From positions 2,294,001-2,358,000 of the forward strand of contig OZ252261.1 in the NCBI GenBank assembly GCA_965249955.1: a stretch of DNA of 64,000 nt, given 5' to 3'. Numbering within the stretch: the stretch's first letter is position 1; every line of letters starts with the position of its first letter. This DNA is from SB11 sp965249955 (GTDB taxonomy: Bacteria > Bacteroidota > Bacteroidia > UBA8524). The notes below the pieces were generated by a model, which saw only the letters and a program-made list of their open reading frames with translations, was not told the DNA's origin and made no database searches. Shown here piece by piece: positions 52,463 to 60,767 of this stretch. The translations under genes and the position numbers were made by a program.

Positions 52463-53937
52463 GTACAGGAAAGAATAATATTGATGAACTGTTTAAGAGC
52501 AAGCTAGGCGATTATTCGCTTGAAGCTCCTGAACACGTTTGGAAAGCGATAGAGGCACGCCGCTCGCCCCTATACCGCGCCATTAATTATTTTAAAGCAC
52601 GAAAAGGAGTTGCCACTTTGAGCACACTTTTAGTGCTTATTAGCATAAGCAGTATTGCACTTTGGTACAATACCGATGAGGTGTTGCAACCAACCAAAGT
52701 AGTAAAAACTACACCTGCTGCAAATACAAACACCCCCATACAAGCGGCAAACATGAATGGTGGTGACAACAGTACTGAAACTGAAATACAAACAGAGTTT
52801 GTGGCACAAAACATGGCACAAACTACTGCCAATACTGTAAGTACAGTAAACAGCAACAGCACAAATACTAATTCTTCTTCATCAATACAAAATGGAGGGG
52901 CTAGTACACTACCCCCTGCTAACACAAACAATGCAGGCGAAGAAACCACACCACCTACTAACACAACTAATAACCAAGGAAATAGCACAATACCTGACGA
53001 AACAAATACAAACAACCCACAAAAAAATATAGAAGAAACTTTACTTACTAACGAGGATAATAGCACTCCATTGCCCCAAGGCGAACAACCAAAACAAGGT
53101 GATATGCTTGCAGCAGGCGAGCCAATGGCAGATACTGATGCAGAAGGCACCGATAAAACTGAGGCTACAGATAAAAACAAAGGCACGCAAGAAGTAAATG
53201 TAAAACCCGTGTATAGGTTGGGTAAGTACACCTTCGACCTTTATGGCGGAGTAGATTTTGCAGGTCGCAGCCTAAGCAATAACGGAGCACCGCAAAGCTA
53301 TATTCAAGCCAAGCAAAACGCTGAAAGGTTTGAAATGGGCAAAACCTTAGGATTTAGATTGAACTACGATGCCACAAAATACCTTACCATTAGGGCAGGC
53401 ATACAATACACTCAATTGGGTGAAAAGTTAAATTTTGAAAACAAATACAACTATACCCGTATTGATACCAACACAGGTATAATATTAGACCCTGTAACCC
53501 AACAACCTATAGGTACAGAAACAACTATTGATACTACTAACGGAACTACAGTAGCAAAAGCAAATGCTAGCAATACCATTAGTTTTATAGATGTTCCGGT
53601 ACAGTTAGAGTGGAAACTATATAAAACAAAAAAGTTTAGTGTTTTTGCTACCACCGGTGCGGCGTTTAATCTTCGTTTCCAACAAGAGGGGTACCAAATA
53701 AACCCTCAATTAGACGGTATACACCAATTAAATGCTAACACCACCCCATACAAAGCCACAGCAGGTATTAGCCTAATGGGAGGCGTGGGTATTAACTACC
53801 AAATTAGCCCGCGCTACTCAGTATTGTTTGAAACAACATACAGACAAGGCATAAACAGCGTGATGAAAAGTGATGCAGGTATGCAACAAACCTACCGCAT
53901 CTTCTCAGGCTCGTTAGGGTTGCGTTATCGTTTCTAA
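52459..53937 (+). CDS. Anti-sigma-like inner membrane head fused to an outer membrane beta-barrel
   Basis: A 492-residue protein in three parts. Residues 1-35 (DELFKSKLGDYSLEAPEHVWKAIE) resemble the cytoplasmic segment found next to ECF sigma factors in Bacteroidota. A helix at about 52-68 crosses the inner membrane. A 180-residue Asn/Thr/Ser-rich linker follows, and residues 250-492 form a PorT-like barrel (IRAGIQYTQLGEKLNFE ... FIDVPVQLEWKLY ... LGLRYRF end). The layout could bridge both membranes. The start overlaps the sigma gene stop, so they are coupled. Confidence 0.82.
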   Translation: MSTGKNNIDELFKSKLGDYSLEAPEHVWKAIEARRSPLYRAINYFKARKGVATLSTLLVLISISSIALWYNTDEVLQPTKVVKTTPAANTNTPIQAANMNGGDNSTETEIQTEFVAQNMAQTTANTVSTVNSNSTNTNSSSSIQNGGASTLPPANTNNAGEETTPPTNTTNNQGNSTIPDETNTNNPQKNIEETLLTNEDNSTPLPQGEQPKQGDMLAAGEPMADTDAEGTDKTEATDKNKGTQEVNVKPVYRLGKYTFDLYGGVDFAGRSLSNNGAPQSYIQAKQNAERFEMGKTLGFRLNYDATKYLTIRAGIQYTQLGEKLNFENKYNYTRIDTNTGIILDPVTQQPIGTETTIDTTNGTTVAKANASNTISFIDVPVQLEWKLYKTKKFSVFATTGAAFNLRFQQEGYQINPQLDGIHQLNANTTPYKATAGISLMGGVGINYQISPRYSVLFETTYRQGINSVMKSDAGMQQTYRIFSGSLGLRYRF

Positions 53938-53961
53938 TATAAAATTAGCTTAATTGCACCC

Positions 53962-55491
53962 ATGCAAAAAGGGCAAACGTTTTGGATATTATTACTTTTT
54001 ACAGTCACGGGATTGTGTGCACAATCCCGTACTGTTTTAAATGCAAATAACGTTAGTGCCCCCATCTCTGCTAATGGCTTGCTATTCTCAGGCGGTTTAG
54101 AAATTCCAAAAGGTTCAGGCATCAATAGCATTAGCTCAGCACAAATTTGGATAGGCGGTAAAAGCAATAATCAGCTGCACATTGCAGCACGCTTGCACGA
54201 TAGCCTAAAACAAAACGATTTTTGGGCAGGACCATTAAATACTACTACCGGTGCAGCACAAGACTCTACCACTTGGAATAAAATATTTAAAGTAACTGCG
54301 CAAGAAATAACCCTACACAGGCAAAACTATAAAAAGGAGGGCTACACCACCCCCGACGGTATTAAAAACTGGCCGGGCAGCAGCCCACAAGGGCAAGGCT
54401 TTGCTCAAATACTAGCCCCTTTTGTTGATTTTAATACCAACCGTATTTACGAACCTGAATTGGGCGAGTATCCCTATATTAAAGGTGATGAAGCAGCTTA
54501 TTTTATTATTAATGATAACCTAGCCACACACCACGCCACAGGCGGTTTGCCTATGGGTGTTGAAGTACACGGCATGGCTTATCAGTTTACCAATACACCC
54601 GAAGTAGAAAATACTGTTTTTTTAAAGCTGAGTTTCATTAATCGTTCGGCTAACAATTACGATTCGGTATTTGCAGGTATATGGTCAAGTTTTAGTTTAG
54701 GCAATCCAACAGATAACTACATAAGCACCTATCCCGAAAAAAGCGCGATTTTGGCATACAACGGTGATACCTTGGATGAAAATGGATACGGTATTAATCC
54801 CCCCGCACAGGCAATAGTGTTTCTAAACCGTCCTTTGCAATACTCAATTGAAATTAGTGGCGATAATAGTATGCGTGGCATACCCAATAAGCCCCAAGAT
54901 TTTTATAATTATCTAAAAAGAACATGGAGAGATGGCAGCCCCCTTACCGATGGGTTTAACGGCTATAAAGCAGGCTTAGCAACTGATTTTATTTATAATG
55001 GCGATCCTTGCAACTTAAACAATCCGCGATGGACAGAGAATGGGTCGGCTATTTCACCCGGAAATCGCTCAGCACTAGGTAGTATAGGACCTGTAAATCT
55101 TGCTGCAGGAGGTTTTTTACAATTAGATGTAGCCTTTGTTTGGGCAAGAGATAGCACCGGCGGTGCATTGGGAAGCGTTTGTAAGTTAAACAACACAATT
55201 GATGATGTAATAGCCTTTTACAAAAAAGAAATTAGCAGTACAAATAATACCAAAACACCAGTATTTACAGCCTATCCCAATCCTACATCAAACCTTTTGT
55301 ATTTAACCGTTGAAGGAGGTAATAACACGCAAGTATCAATAGTTAACCTTAGTGGACAAACTGTTGTAGCCAATTCTTTTTCTAGCGGAGATACAGCAAT
55401 AAACACAAGTCATCTGGCTGATGGAATTTATATTTTAAAGGTAGAAACCAGTAATGGCATAGCTACCCAAAAAATAGTTATCCAACATTAG
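53962..55491 (+). CDS. T9SS-secreted surface protein, paralogue of 50209-51756
   Basis: A 509-residue protein with a signal peptide (...TGLCAQ), the same central blocks as the upstream paralogue (GDEAAYFIIND, GDPCNLNNPRWTENGSAISPG, NRSALGSIGP) and a C-terminal sorting domain (FTAYPNPTSNLLYLTVEGG ... VSIVNLSGQTVV ... LADGIYILKV). It lies 24 bases after the barrel gene and is likely in the sigma-factor transcript. Function is unknown. Confidence 0.82.
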   Translation: MQKGQTFWILLLFTVTGLCAQSRTVLNANNVSAPISANGLLFSGGLEIPKGSGINSISSAQIWIGGKSNNQLHIAARLHDSLKQNDFWAGPLNTTTGAAQDSTTWNKIFKVTAQEITLHRQNYKKEGYTTPDGIKNWPGSSPQGQGFAQILAPFVDFNTNRIYEPELGEYPYIKGDEAAYFIINDNLATHHATGGLPMGVEVHGMAYQFTNTPEVENTVFLKLSFINRSANNYDSVFAGIWSSFSLGNPTDNYISTYPEKSAILAYNGDTLDENGYGINPPAQAIVFLNRPLQYSIEISGDNSMRGIPNKPQDFYNYLKRTWRDGSPLTDGFNGYKAGLATDFIYNGDPCNLNNPRWTENGSAISPGNRSALGSIGPVNLAAGGFLQLDVAFVWARDSTGGALGSVCKLNNTIDDVIAFYKKEISSTNNTKTPVFTAYPNPTSNLLYLTVEGGNNTQVSIVNLSGQTVVANSFSSGDTAINTSHLADGIYILKVETSNGIATQKIVIQH

Positions 55492-55506
55492 TCGAATTTT
55501 TTAGAA

Positions 55507-55788
55507 TCACTTTTTTAGTCTCAACTTGTGTGGGCTGGTTTTGGGTATACGCTCAATAATACCTCTTGCCTCAAGGTCAAGTTTTACCGTTACAATATAC
55601 CAAAGTGGTTTGCCATCAAATGTTTTTTCAAGTTTTTTAGCACAATCGTCAGCCATTTTTTCAAAAGTAGGTTCTCCTTCTTTCTCTATATAGTCAAGCA
55701 AGATAGTCTTAACCTCATCGTAGCGGCGTTTTAAAATATTTACACCTTTTTTTCCCTGCGGATGCTGTGTTAGTATTTTCTCTTCCAT
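55507..55788 (-). CDS. DUF6958-like small protein
   Basis: A 93-residue protein starting MEEKILTQHPQGKKGVNI and ending with PLWYIVTVKLDLEARGIIERI, which I recall as the DUF6958 pattern: a winged-helix-like small protein. The start at 55788 is chosen; the longer frame runs into the ArsR operator. It is divergent from the ArsR gene and shares its 106-base promoter region, so it may be controlled by the same regulator. Confidence 0.7.
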   Translation of the reverse strand: MEEKILTQHPQGKKGVNILKRRYDEVKTILLDYIEKEGEPTFEKMADDCAKKLEKTFDGKPLWYIVTVKLDLEARGIIERIPKTSPHKLRLKK

Positions 55789-55822
55789 TTTATAAAAGTA
55801 AAAAAATCTAGTAAATAGTTGC

Positions 55823-55864
55823 GTAGCCAAATGGCTACTTATATATTTGTAGCCAATTGGCTAC
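55823..55864. promoter_or_regulatory. Two 16-bp palindromic operators for the ArsR regulator
   Basis: GTAGCCAAATGGCTAC (55823-55838) and GTAGCCAATTGGCTAC (55849-55864, perfect palindrome) share both half-sites and lie 26 bases centre to centre. They sit 31 bases upstream of the ArsR-family start and 35 bases from the divergent gene, so autoregulation of both sides is likely. Confidence 0.75.
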
Positions 55865-55894
55865 GTTTTAAATTTTAAGAAGTAAAAGAAACAA

Positions 55895-56203
55895 ATGAGA
55901 AGAGATGTATACCAAGCAATAGCCGACCCTACTCGCAGGCAAATAATAGGGATGTTGGTGAATACCCCGCTGAACCTAAAAACAGTAACCGAAAATTTTG
56001 ATGTGAGCAGACCCACTATATCAAAACATATAAAAGTACTAACAGAGTGTGGTGTGGTAGTGATAAAACAACAAGGCCGCGAACGGTTTTGCTATGCCAA
56101 TAGAGAGAAACTTAATGAGGTGAAACACTGGTTAGAACAGCTTGATGCAATGTGGGATAACAAACTAAATACACTAAAAAACTTTATAGAAAATGAAGAA
56201 TAA
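55895..56203 (+). CDS. ArsR family transcriptional regulator
   Basis: A 102-residue winged-helix protein: YQAIADPTRRQIIGMLVNTPLNLKTV, recognition helix NFDVSRPTISKHIKVLTECG and wing VVVIKQQGRERFCYA. It has no Cys metal-site motif (ELCVCDL), so it belongs to the group that pairs with SRPBCC proteins rather than sensing metals. The stop overlaps the next gene by 11 bases. Confidence 0.92.
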   Translation: MRRDVYQAIADPTRRQIIGMLVNTPLNLKTVTENFDVSRPTISKHIKVLTECGVVVIKQQGRERFCYANREKLNEVKHWLEQLDAMWDNKLNTLKNFIENEE

Positions 56204-56636
56204 TACAGCAATTGTAAAAGAAGTAATTATTAATGCGCCCATTGCTAGGGTGTGGAAAGCTCTTACTGATAGGGACGAGATGGAGAAATGGTACTTTAAT
56301 ATTAAAGAGTTTAAAGCCGAAGTAGGTTTTGAGTTTTCATTTATAGCCCAAAATAAAGAATGTGTAGACTTTCTACACCTTTGTAAAATAACTAAGGTTG
56401 AAACCAACAAACTATTACAACATACTTGGCGGTATAATGGCTACCCCGGCGACTCATTAGTAACCTACGAGTTGTTTGATGAAGAAGGTAAAACCCGATT
56501 GAAACTAACGCACGAGGGTATTGAGAGCTTTATGGGCGATATACACCCAATGCTTGCAAAAGACAACTTTAACGAAGGTTGGGAACAAATTATCAAAACG
56601 GCTATCAAAAACTATGTTGAGCAAACTATGCAGTAA
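56193..56636 (+). CDS. SRPBCC (AHSA1-like) domain protein
   Basis: A 147-residue START-like fold protein: VKEVIINAPIARVWKALTDRDEMEKWYF at the N-terminus and a C-terminal helix GWEQIIKTAIKNYVEQ. It binds an unknown hydrophobic ligand. It is co-translated with the ArsR gene, a common pairing in which it may act as a target or co-sensor. Confidence 0.9.
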   Translation: MKNNTAIVKEVIINAPIARVWKALTDRDEMEKWYFNIKEFKAEVGFEFSFIAQNKECVDFLHLCKITKVETNKLLQHTWRYNGYPGDSLVTYELFDEEGKTRLKLTHEGIESFMGDIHPMLAKDNFNEGWEQIIKTAIKNYVEQTMQ

Positions 56637-56656
56637 ACTTTTTTAATCCAAAAACT

Positions 56657-57034
56657 ATGAAAATAACATTAACCAGTGTGTATGTAAGCAACCCCATTGA
56701 GGCATTTAAATTTTACACCCAAGTATTGGGTTTTGCAGAAAAGATGTTTATGCCCGATATGAACTTAGCTATAGTGGCATCGGCAGAAGAACCTCAAGGT
56801 ACAGCCCTTTTGCTTGAGCCTAACGAAAATCCAATAGCAAAAGACTACCAAACTGCACTATACAAAGCAGGTTTGCCGGTTATTGTATTTGGGGTAGCTA
56901 ATGTGCAACAAGAGTATGATAGGCTAATTGGGCAAGGTGTACTATTTAGAAAAATGCCTACCAAAACCGATTGGGGTATAGAAGCTATTTTTGATGATAC
57001 TTTTGGTAATTACATACAAATATCTCAGGTGTAA
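56657..57034 (+). CDS. VOC (glyoxalase/bleomycin-resistance fold) family protein
   Basis: A 125-residue vicinal-oxygen-chelate protein with paired beta-alpha-beta modules (VYVSNPIEAFKFYTQVLGFAEK ... LPVIVFGVANVQQEYDRLIGQG ... IFDDTFGNYIQI). The substrate is unknown. It is the third gene of the ArsR cluster and is followed by a terminator. Confidence 0.9.
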   Translation: MKITLTSVYVSNPIEAFKFYTQVLGFAEKMFMPDMNLAIVASAEEPQGTALLLEPNENPIAKDYQTALYKAGLPVIVFGVANVQQEYDRLIGQGVLFRKMPTKTDWGIEAIFDDTFGNYIQISQV

Positions 57035-57048
57035 TTAATCGGCTTATT

Positions 57049-57094
57049 AAAATAGAAGGCCATGCAGCGTAGCTGCATGGCCTTCTATTTTTGT
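57049..57094 (+). terminator. Terminator of the ArsR-SRPBCC-VOC operon
   Basis: A perfect 20-bp stem starting AAAATAGAAGGCCATGCAGC with a 3-base loop and a T-rich end, 14 bases after the VOC stop. Confidence 0.85.
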
Positions 57095-57141
57095 CCTCCA
57101 GAAATTCTCGAAGGAGAGGAAAACCTCCAATAAAACTCCTT

Positions 57142-57188
57142 AAAGCGGACGCTTTATCTATTTTCGGCACGAGCGGGACGCACGCGCC
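57142..57188. repeat. Solo composite REP-like palindrome
   Basis: AAAGCG-GA-CGCTTT (57142-57155), 10 bases, then a GGC-ended hairpin GGCACGAGCGGGACGCACGC... (57166-57188). It has the order and spacing of the right end of the RAYT unit. Confidence 0.65.
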
Positions 57189-57201
57189 AGTTTATGATAA
57201 A

Positions 57202-59682
57202 TTAAAACCTCATCATAAGGGTTACAAAAAAGTTGGTAGTAGCAGCAGGATAATAAGCCGCAGGGGTAGTTACAGTGTTTACTCCCTGCGCATCTTGTTG
57301 CATAGTATTTACCCATGCACCAAGAGCACCCGATGGTGTATATAGTGTGTTGGTAATATTATTTACCCTAAAGCTAAGTGTTTGCTGCCCAACACCTGTA
57401 AAGTGGCTAATATCAAACAATACAGAGGCATCAGCTACAAAATACGAAGGCAGGCTAAGGCTTTCGGTAGCTGTATTATCAATATACTGTTTGCCTACAT
57501 AGCGGGTATTAGCATTAATACTTAAAAAATGTAAAGGACTGTATTTTAATCCTTGGTTGCTTATCACCTGCGGGCTAAGTGCACTTTGCACATTGTTAAA
57601 ATCAAAACCTTGTGCACCGGCACCAATAGGGTTGCCTTGCTCATCGTTTACATAATAAAACTGTTTGTAGTTATTTATTCTGTTATCGCTTAAGTTAGTG
57701 GCTAAAGTAAAAGCAAGTTTTGGGGTAATGTTCCATTGCCCTTCAATCTCAATACCTGCACGGTAGCCACTGCCCGTATTTTGAGTAATTGAAGCTCCGA
57801 ATTGATTAACAAAACCTGTATTGGCTATTTGGTTTTCAAACAACATATAATACACATTGGCATTTAACCAAAAATGACGGTTGCTAACACTTGTACCCAA
57901 CTCAATATCGTACACCTTTTCAGGTTTCAGTTCATCCTGCTTAATATCGCGCCAAGCCAAATCGTCACGTAAATAATCTGGACGAGTAGGCTCGCGGCTG
58001 GTCATACCCACATTTAAGTATAGTGATGAATATTTTGTGGTTTGGTAGCGTGCTCCCACCTTAGGGTTAACAAACAGCCACGTCATAGGCTCAACATTGT
58101 ATTGAGTAAATAAATACTGTTGCGCTTTTGGTGTATATTTCCATGCAGCGCGACGAACCATTATATCAGCAAATAGCGTAAGTTTTTCAGTTGCTGCATA
58201 ACTGGCCTTTGCAAAAGCATTTATGTCTTGTTTCACACCTGTATTAAAATACACCGTATGGTTAGGCTCAATACCTGCGGGCAATACCGATGCCCATTTG
58301 GCTTGCATATAATGGTCGCTTTTAAAACTATTGGCGTGTATGCCTGCACTTAGTTGCAGTTTTTTATCCGTATAGTTAAGCGAAGCAAAACCACCCACAA
58401 ACTGTTGGTCAAGGCGATAGCTGTTTATAAAATCAGCTGATGTAACAGTATCCGTGCCTTGAAAAACAGTATCGGGCATATTCATGTACGAAAATGGGTA
58501 AGCATTAAAGCGTACATCAAAATAGGGCGCAGTACCTTTTACATAATAGCCCGAAGCCGAAAAATTTAGTTTTGAGGTAAAGTGATACGTGTATTGTAGT
58601 TGGTAAAAATTTTGGATAAACTTATCTTTTTCAGCCGCAGTTAAGGGATTAAACCTACGGTCATTTTCCAACGTAGCTTTGTCAATTGCACTGTAGGCCA
58701 ACTGTGATTGTGAGCTACCTCCCCACATATTAAACTTTAACAGTGATTTTTTGCCAAACAAACCCCCGCTAAAAAAATACGTTTGGTTGTGCGTACCCGA
58801 TTGCTTGCGGTAACCGTCAGAAGCCAAATCAGAAAATCTACCGTAAAAAGCCAGTTTACCATTGGCCAAACGTCCCGTTTGATACTCAATAGTATTACGG
58901 GTTGAATTAAACGAGCCATAGCCTGTGTGCAAGGTAAACTGTGCGTTTTCTTGTAGGTTGCGGCTTACAATGTTTATTGAGCCACCCAAAGCTGCCGTAC
59001 CGTTGTTACTGGTGCCCACACCACGCTGCACCTGTATTTCTTCGGCACTGCTGGCAAGGTCGGCAAAGTTATTCGTGAAAAAGCCTTGACTTTCGGCATC
59101 GTTTACGGGTACACCATTTACCGTAAAATTAATACGGGTTTGGTCGATGCCCCTAATTCTTAACGACGAGTAGCCCATACCATTACCCGCATCGCTATAC
59201 GAGTTGATAGAGGGCGTACCGCTGATAAGCGTTGGGATGTCGTGCCCCACATACTCACTCTCAATAGTTTTTTGGCTAAGCGTAGTTTGTGTGATGGGGG
59301 TTTTTGCATTTGCTCTAAAAGCCTGTACCACAACCTCTTGACTTTCGGCAACCAAAGGCTCAAGGGTAATTACCATGTCTTGTGGAGTAGTGCCTTGTGC
59401 AACAGTAATTTGCTGCTCGGCGGTGGTGTAGCCCACATGGGTAATGCGTAGTGTGTAAGTGCCCGCAGGCAATGATGCAAAAGCAAACCTACCCACACGA
59501 TTGGTAGTGGTTTGCCTGCCGGTTTTGTTGTTTTGGTTTAAAAAAACGTAAGCATCGGCAATAGGATTACCTGTGTTTTGGTCGAAAATTAAACCGTTAA
59601 AATTGGGAGAAACTTGTGTTTGCCCATTTGCAGCACCAATAAAAAGGGCGCAAAGTGCGAGTGAAAAAATGTAACGAAACAT
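57202..59682 (-). CDS. TonB-dependent receptor, probably for thiamine or thiamine phosphates
   Basis: An 826-residue outer membrane receptor with a signal peptide (...GAANGQ), an N-terminal carboxypeptidase-regulatory-like domain (about 27-110, GLIFDQNTGNPIADAYVFLNQ), a plug with SLRIRGIDQTRINFTVNGVP and GTSNNGTAALGGSINIVSRNL, and a barrel ending FFVTLMMRF. It is preceded by a TPP riboswitch, so the likely ligand is thiamine or a phosphate ester. Outer membrane receptors under THI-box control with PnuT are established in Bacteroidota. Confidence 0.9.
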   Translation of the reverse strand: MFRYIFSLALCALFIGAANGQTQVSPNFNGLIFDQNTGNPIADAYVFLNQNNKTGRQTTTNRVGRFAFASLPAGTYTLRITHVGYTTAEQQITVAQGTTPQDMVITLEPLVAESQEVVVQAFRANAKTPITQTTLSQKTIESEYVGHDIPTLISGTPSINSYSDAGNGMGYSSLRIRGIDQTRINFTVNGVPVNDAESQGFFTNNFADLASSAEEIQVQRGVGTSNNGTAALGGSINIVSRNLQENAQFTLHTGYGSFNSTRNTIEYQTGRLANGKLAFYGRFSDLASDGYRKQSGTHNQTYFFSGGLFGKKSLLKFNMWGGSSQSQLAYSAIDKATLENDRRFNPLTAAEKDKFIQNFYQLQYTYHFTSKLNFSASGYYVKGTAPYFDVRFNAYPFSYMNMPDTVFQGTDTVTSADFINSYRLDQQFVGGFASLNYTDKKLQLSAGIHANSFKSDHYMQAKWASVLPAGIEPNHTVYFNTGVKQDINAFAKASYAATEKLTLFADIMVRRAAWKYTPKAQQYLFTQYNVEPMTWLFVNPKVGARYQTTKYSSLYLNVGMTSREPTRPDYLRDDLAWRDIKQDELKPEKVYDIELGTSVSNRHFWLNANVYYMLFENQIANTGFVNQFGASITQNTGSGYRAGIEIEGQWNITPKLAFTLATNLSDNRINNYKQFYYVNDEQGNPIGAGAQGFDFNNVQSALSPQVISNQGLKYSPLHFLSINANTRYVGKQYIDNTATESLSLPSYFVADASVLFDISHFTGVGQQTLSFRVNNITNTLYTPSGALGAWVNTMQQDAQGVNTVTTPAAYYPAATTNFFVTLMMRF

Positions 59683-59761
59683 TTGTTTTGATGAATGGTT
59701 TATGGTTTAACAACAGCACGAGGCAGGGGCGGCCTTGCACCTTAAAATTGTTGAACCGTCT

Positions 59762-59912
59762 TATTCCCTTCGCAGGCATTATCCTGTTCAGGTTCAAAGG
59801 GTATGATCTCAGCCTTTGGCGTGTTTCTAGTTTTAAGTTTAAGGTTTTAAGTTATTAACTCAAAACTGTAAACTGTAAACCGAAAACTACTTTGGGGCAC
59901 CCCTAAAGATTC
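59762..59912 (-). promoter_or_regulatory. TPP riboswitch (THI element)
   Basis: On the minus strand the conserved blocks occur in order: GGGGTGCC (59896-59903), GGCTGAGATCATACCC (CTGAGA at 59807-59812), GAACCTGA (59788-59795) and AGGATAATGCCTGCGAAGGG. The optional P3 arm (59821-59895) is a long A/T-rich insert with AACTGTAAACTGTAAAC-type repeats. The aptamer ends 80 bases before the receptor ATG. No terminator is evident, so control may be at translation. Confidence 0.93.
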
Positions 59913-60121
59913 ATCTTCGCTGCAAAACAACAACAAAAAATTTGAAAGTGGTTACAATTTTTTAAAATGAGGAGGGCGAGTTACCTGTTTTTGGTTGATA
60001 GTTGTTTGCTCAAGAGGTGCATTACAAACGAGGTTTCTCCTTGAGCAAAAGAATGTTGGGCTGTATTAAGAACCCATAGAACAATTTGATTTATTGATAT
60101 TAGTTTTGGCTGTTAAAAGCT

Positions 60122-60165
60122 GGCGCAAGCATCAGCTTGTGCCTAAAATCATAGAGCGTCCGCTC
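60122..60165. repeat. Solo composite REP-like palindrome
   Basis: GGCGCAAGCATCAGCTTG... (60122-60143), 10 bases, then GAGCG-TC-CGCTC (60154-60165). Same layout as the RAYT left end. Confidence 0.65.
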
Positions 60166-60335
60166 GATAGTCTGTATTCAGGGTAATCTTTTTCACCCTG
60201 CTAGTCGATTTTCTTGAGCACTTATAGTTCGACTCCGCTCTTCTTCGTCCCGAATAATATTCGTGATTAGGATGACAGCCCACAAGGGGGAAACAATACC
60301 CACTTACACGCAACCTAAAAAATAGAAGTTGGATT

Positions 60336-60410
60336 TTAACTCTCCCCAGTTTTATGTGGAAGCCGGAATTATGAACGCCTGAACTCAACTCATTATTTGG
60401 GGTGAGTTAA
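60336..60410. mobile_element. MITE-like element, copy 3 (short)
   Basis: A 75-bp element between TTAACTCTCCCC and GGGGTGAGTTAA, lacking the central hairpin. Its right half is the inverse of the left half of copy 2, and the similarity continues past the terminus (TATT/AATA flank). Confidence 0.65.
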
Positions 60411-60418
60411 TACTATTG

Positions 60419-60494
60419 TCCGCTTGCGGATATAGCGCCTTAATCTATTCTAGTGCCTATAATTTAACGAAACTTGTATCTGCATATATCTTTG
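60419..60494. repeat. 76-base insertion with REP-like ends
   Basis: Compared with the locus at 33850-33900 this segment is extra. It begins TCCGCTTGCGGATATAGCGC and contains TAATCTATTCTAGTGCC, resembling a decayed composite REP. A TTG repeats at both edges. Confidence 0.45.
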
Positions 60495-60618
60495 CTCATC
60501 AACTTTGCGGCTTCAACCCTTTGCGTGAAAATTATTCATTACATCGGGTTGAAACCCAATTCTATTCATACCTCACGGCAATCCTGATAGGGTATAAATT
60601 AACCTGTCGAAAGGTTTG

Positions 60619-60735
60619 TTAACTCACCCCAGTTTTAGGGGAAAGGCGGAAACACATAAAGCGTCCCTCTTTTTTTGTAAGAAAGGGAAAATTTTGAAGG
60701 ACGGTAGAATTTGCTATAATTCAGGGGTGAGTTAA
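60619..60735. mobile_element. MITE-like element, copy 4
   Basis: A 117-bp element from TTAACTCACCCC to GGGGTGAGTTAA with a weakened internal hairpin (TCCCTCTTT...AGAAAGGGA). Confidence 0.72.
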
Positions 60736-60767
60736 AACGAGCTTTAAACTTATTGCTGTTTTAAAAT

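Larger units (their letters stand above)
59913..60767. other. Repeat-rich spacer between the riboswitch and the PnuC gene
   Basis: This 855-base non-coding stretch contains a composite REP-like palindrome (60122-60165), a TTCGACTCCGCTC...GATGACAGCC repeat (about 60229-60280), MITE copies 3 and 4, and a 76-base insertion. I see no gene; short open frames here have no coding character. Confidence 0.7.

Noticed and set aside
52587..53231. A 214-codon open frame antisense to the barrel protein gene
   Set aside because: It mirrors the Asn/Thr-rich low-complexity linker, which has few stop codons on the other strand. The translation is a hydrophobic Val/Ser/Leu run with no domain, while the sense frame has a clear architecture.
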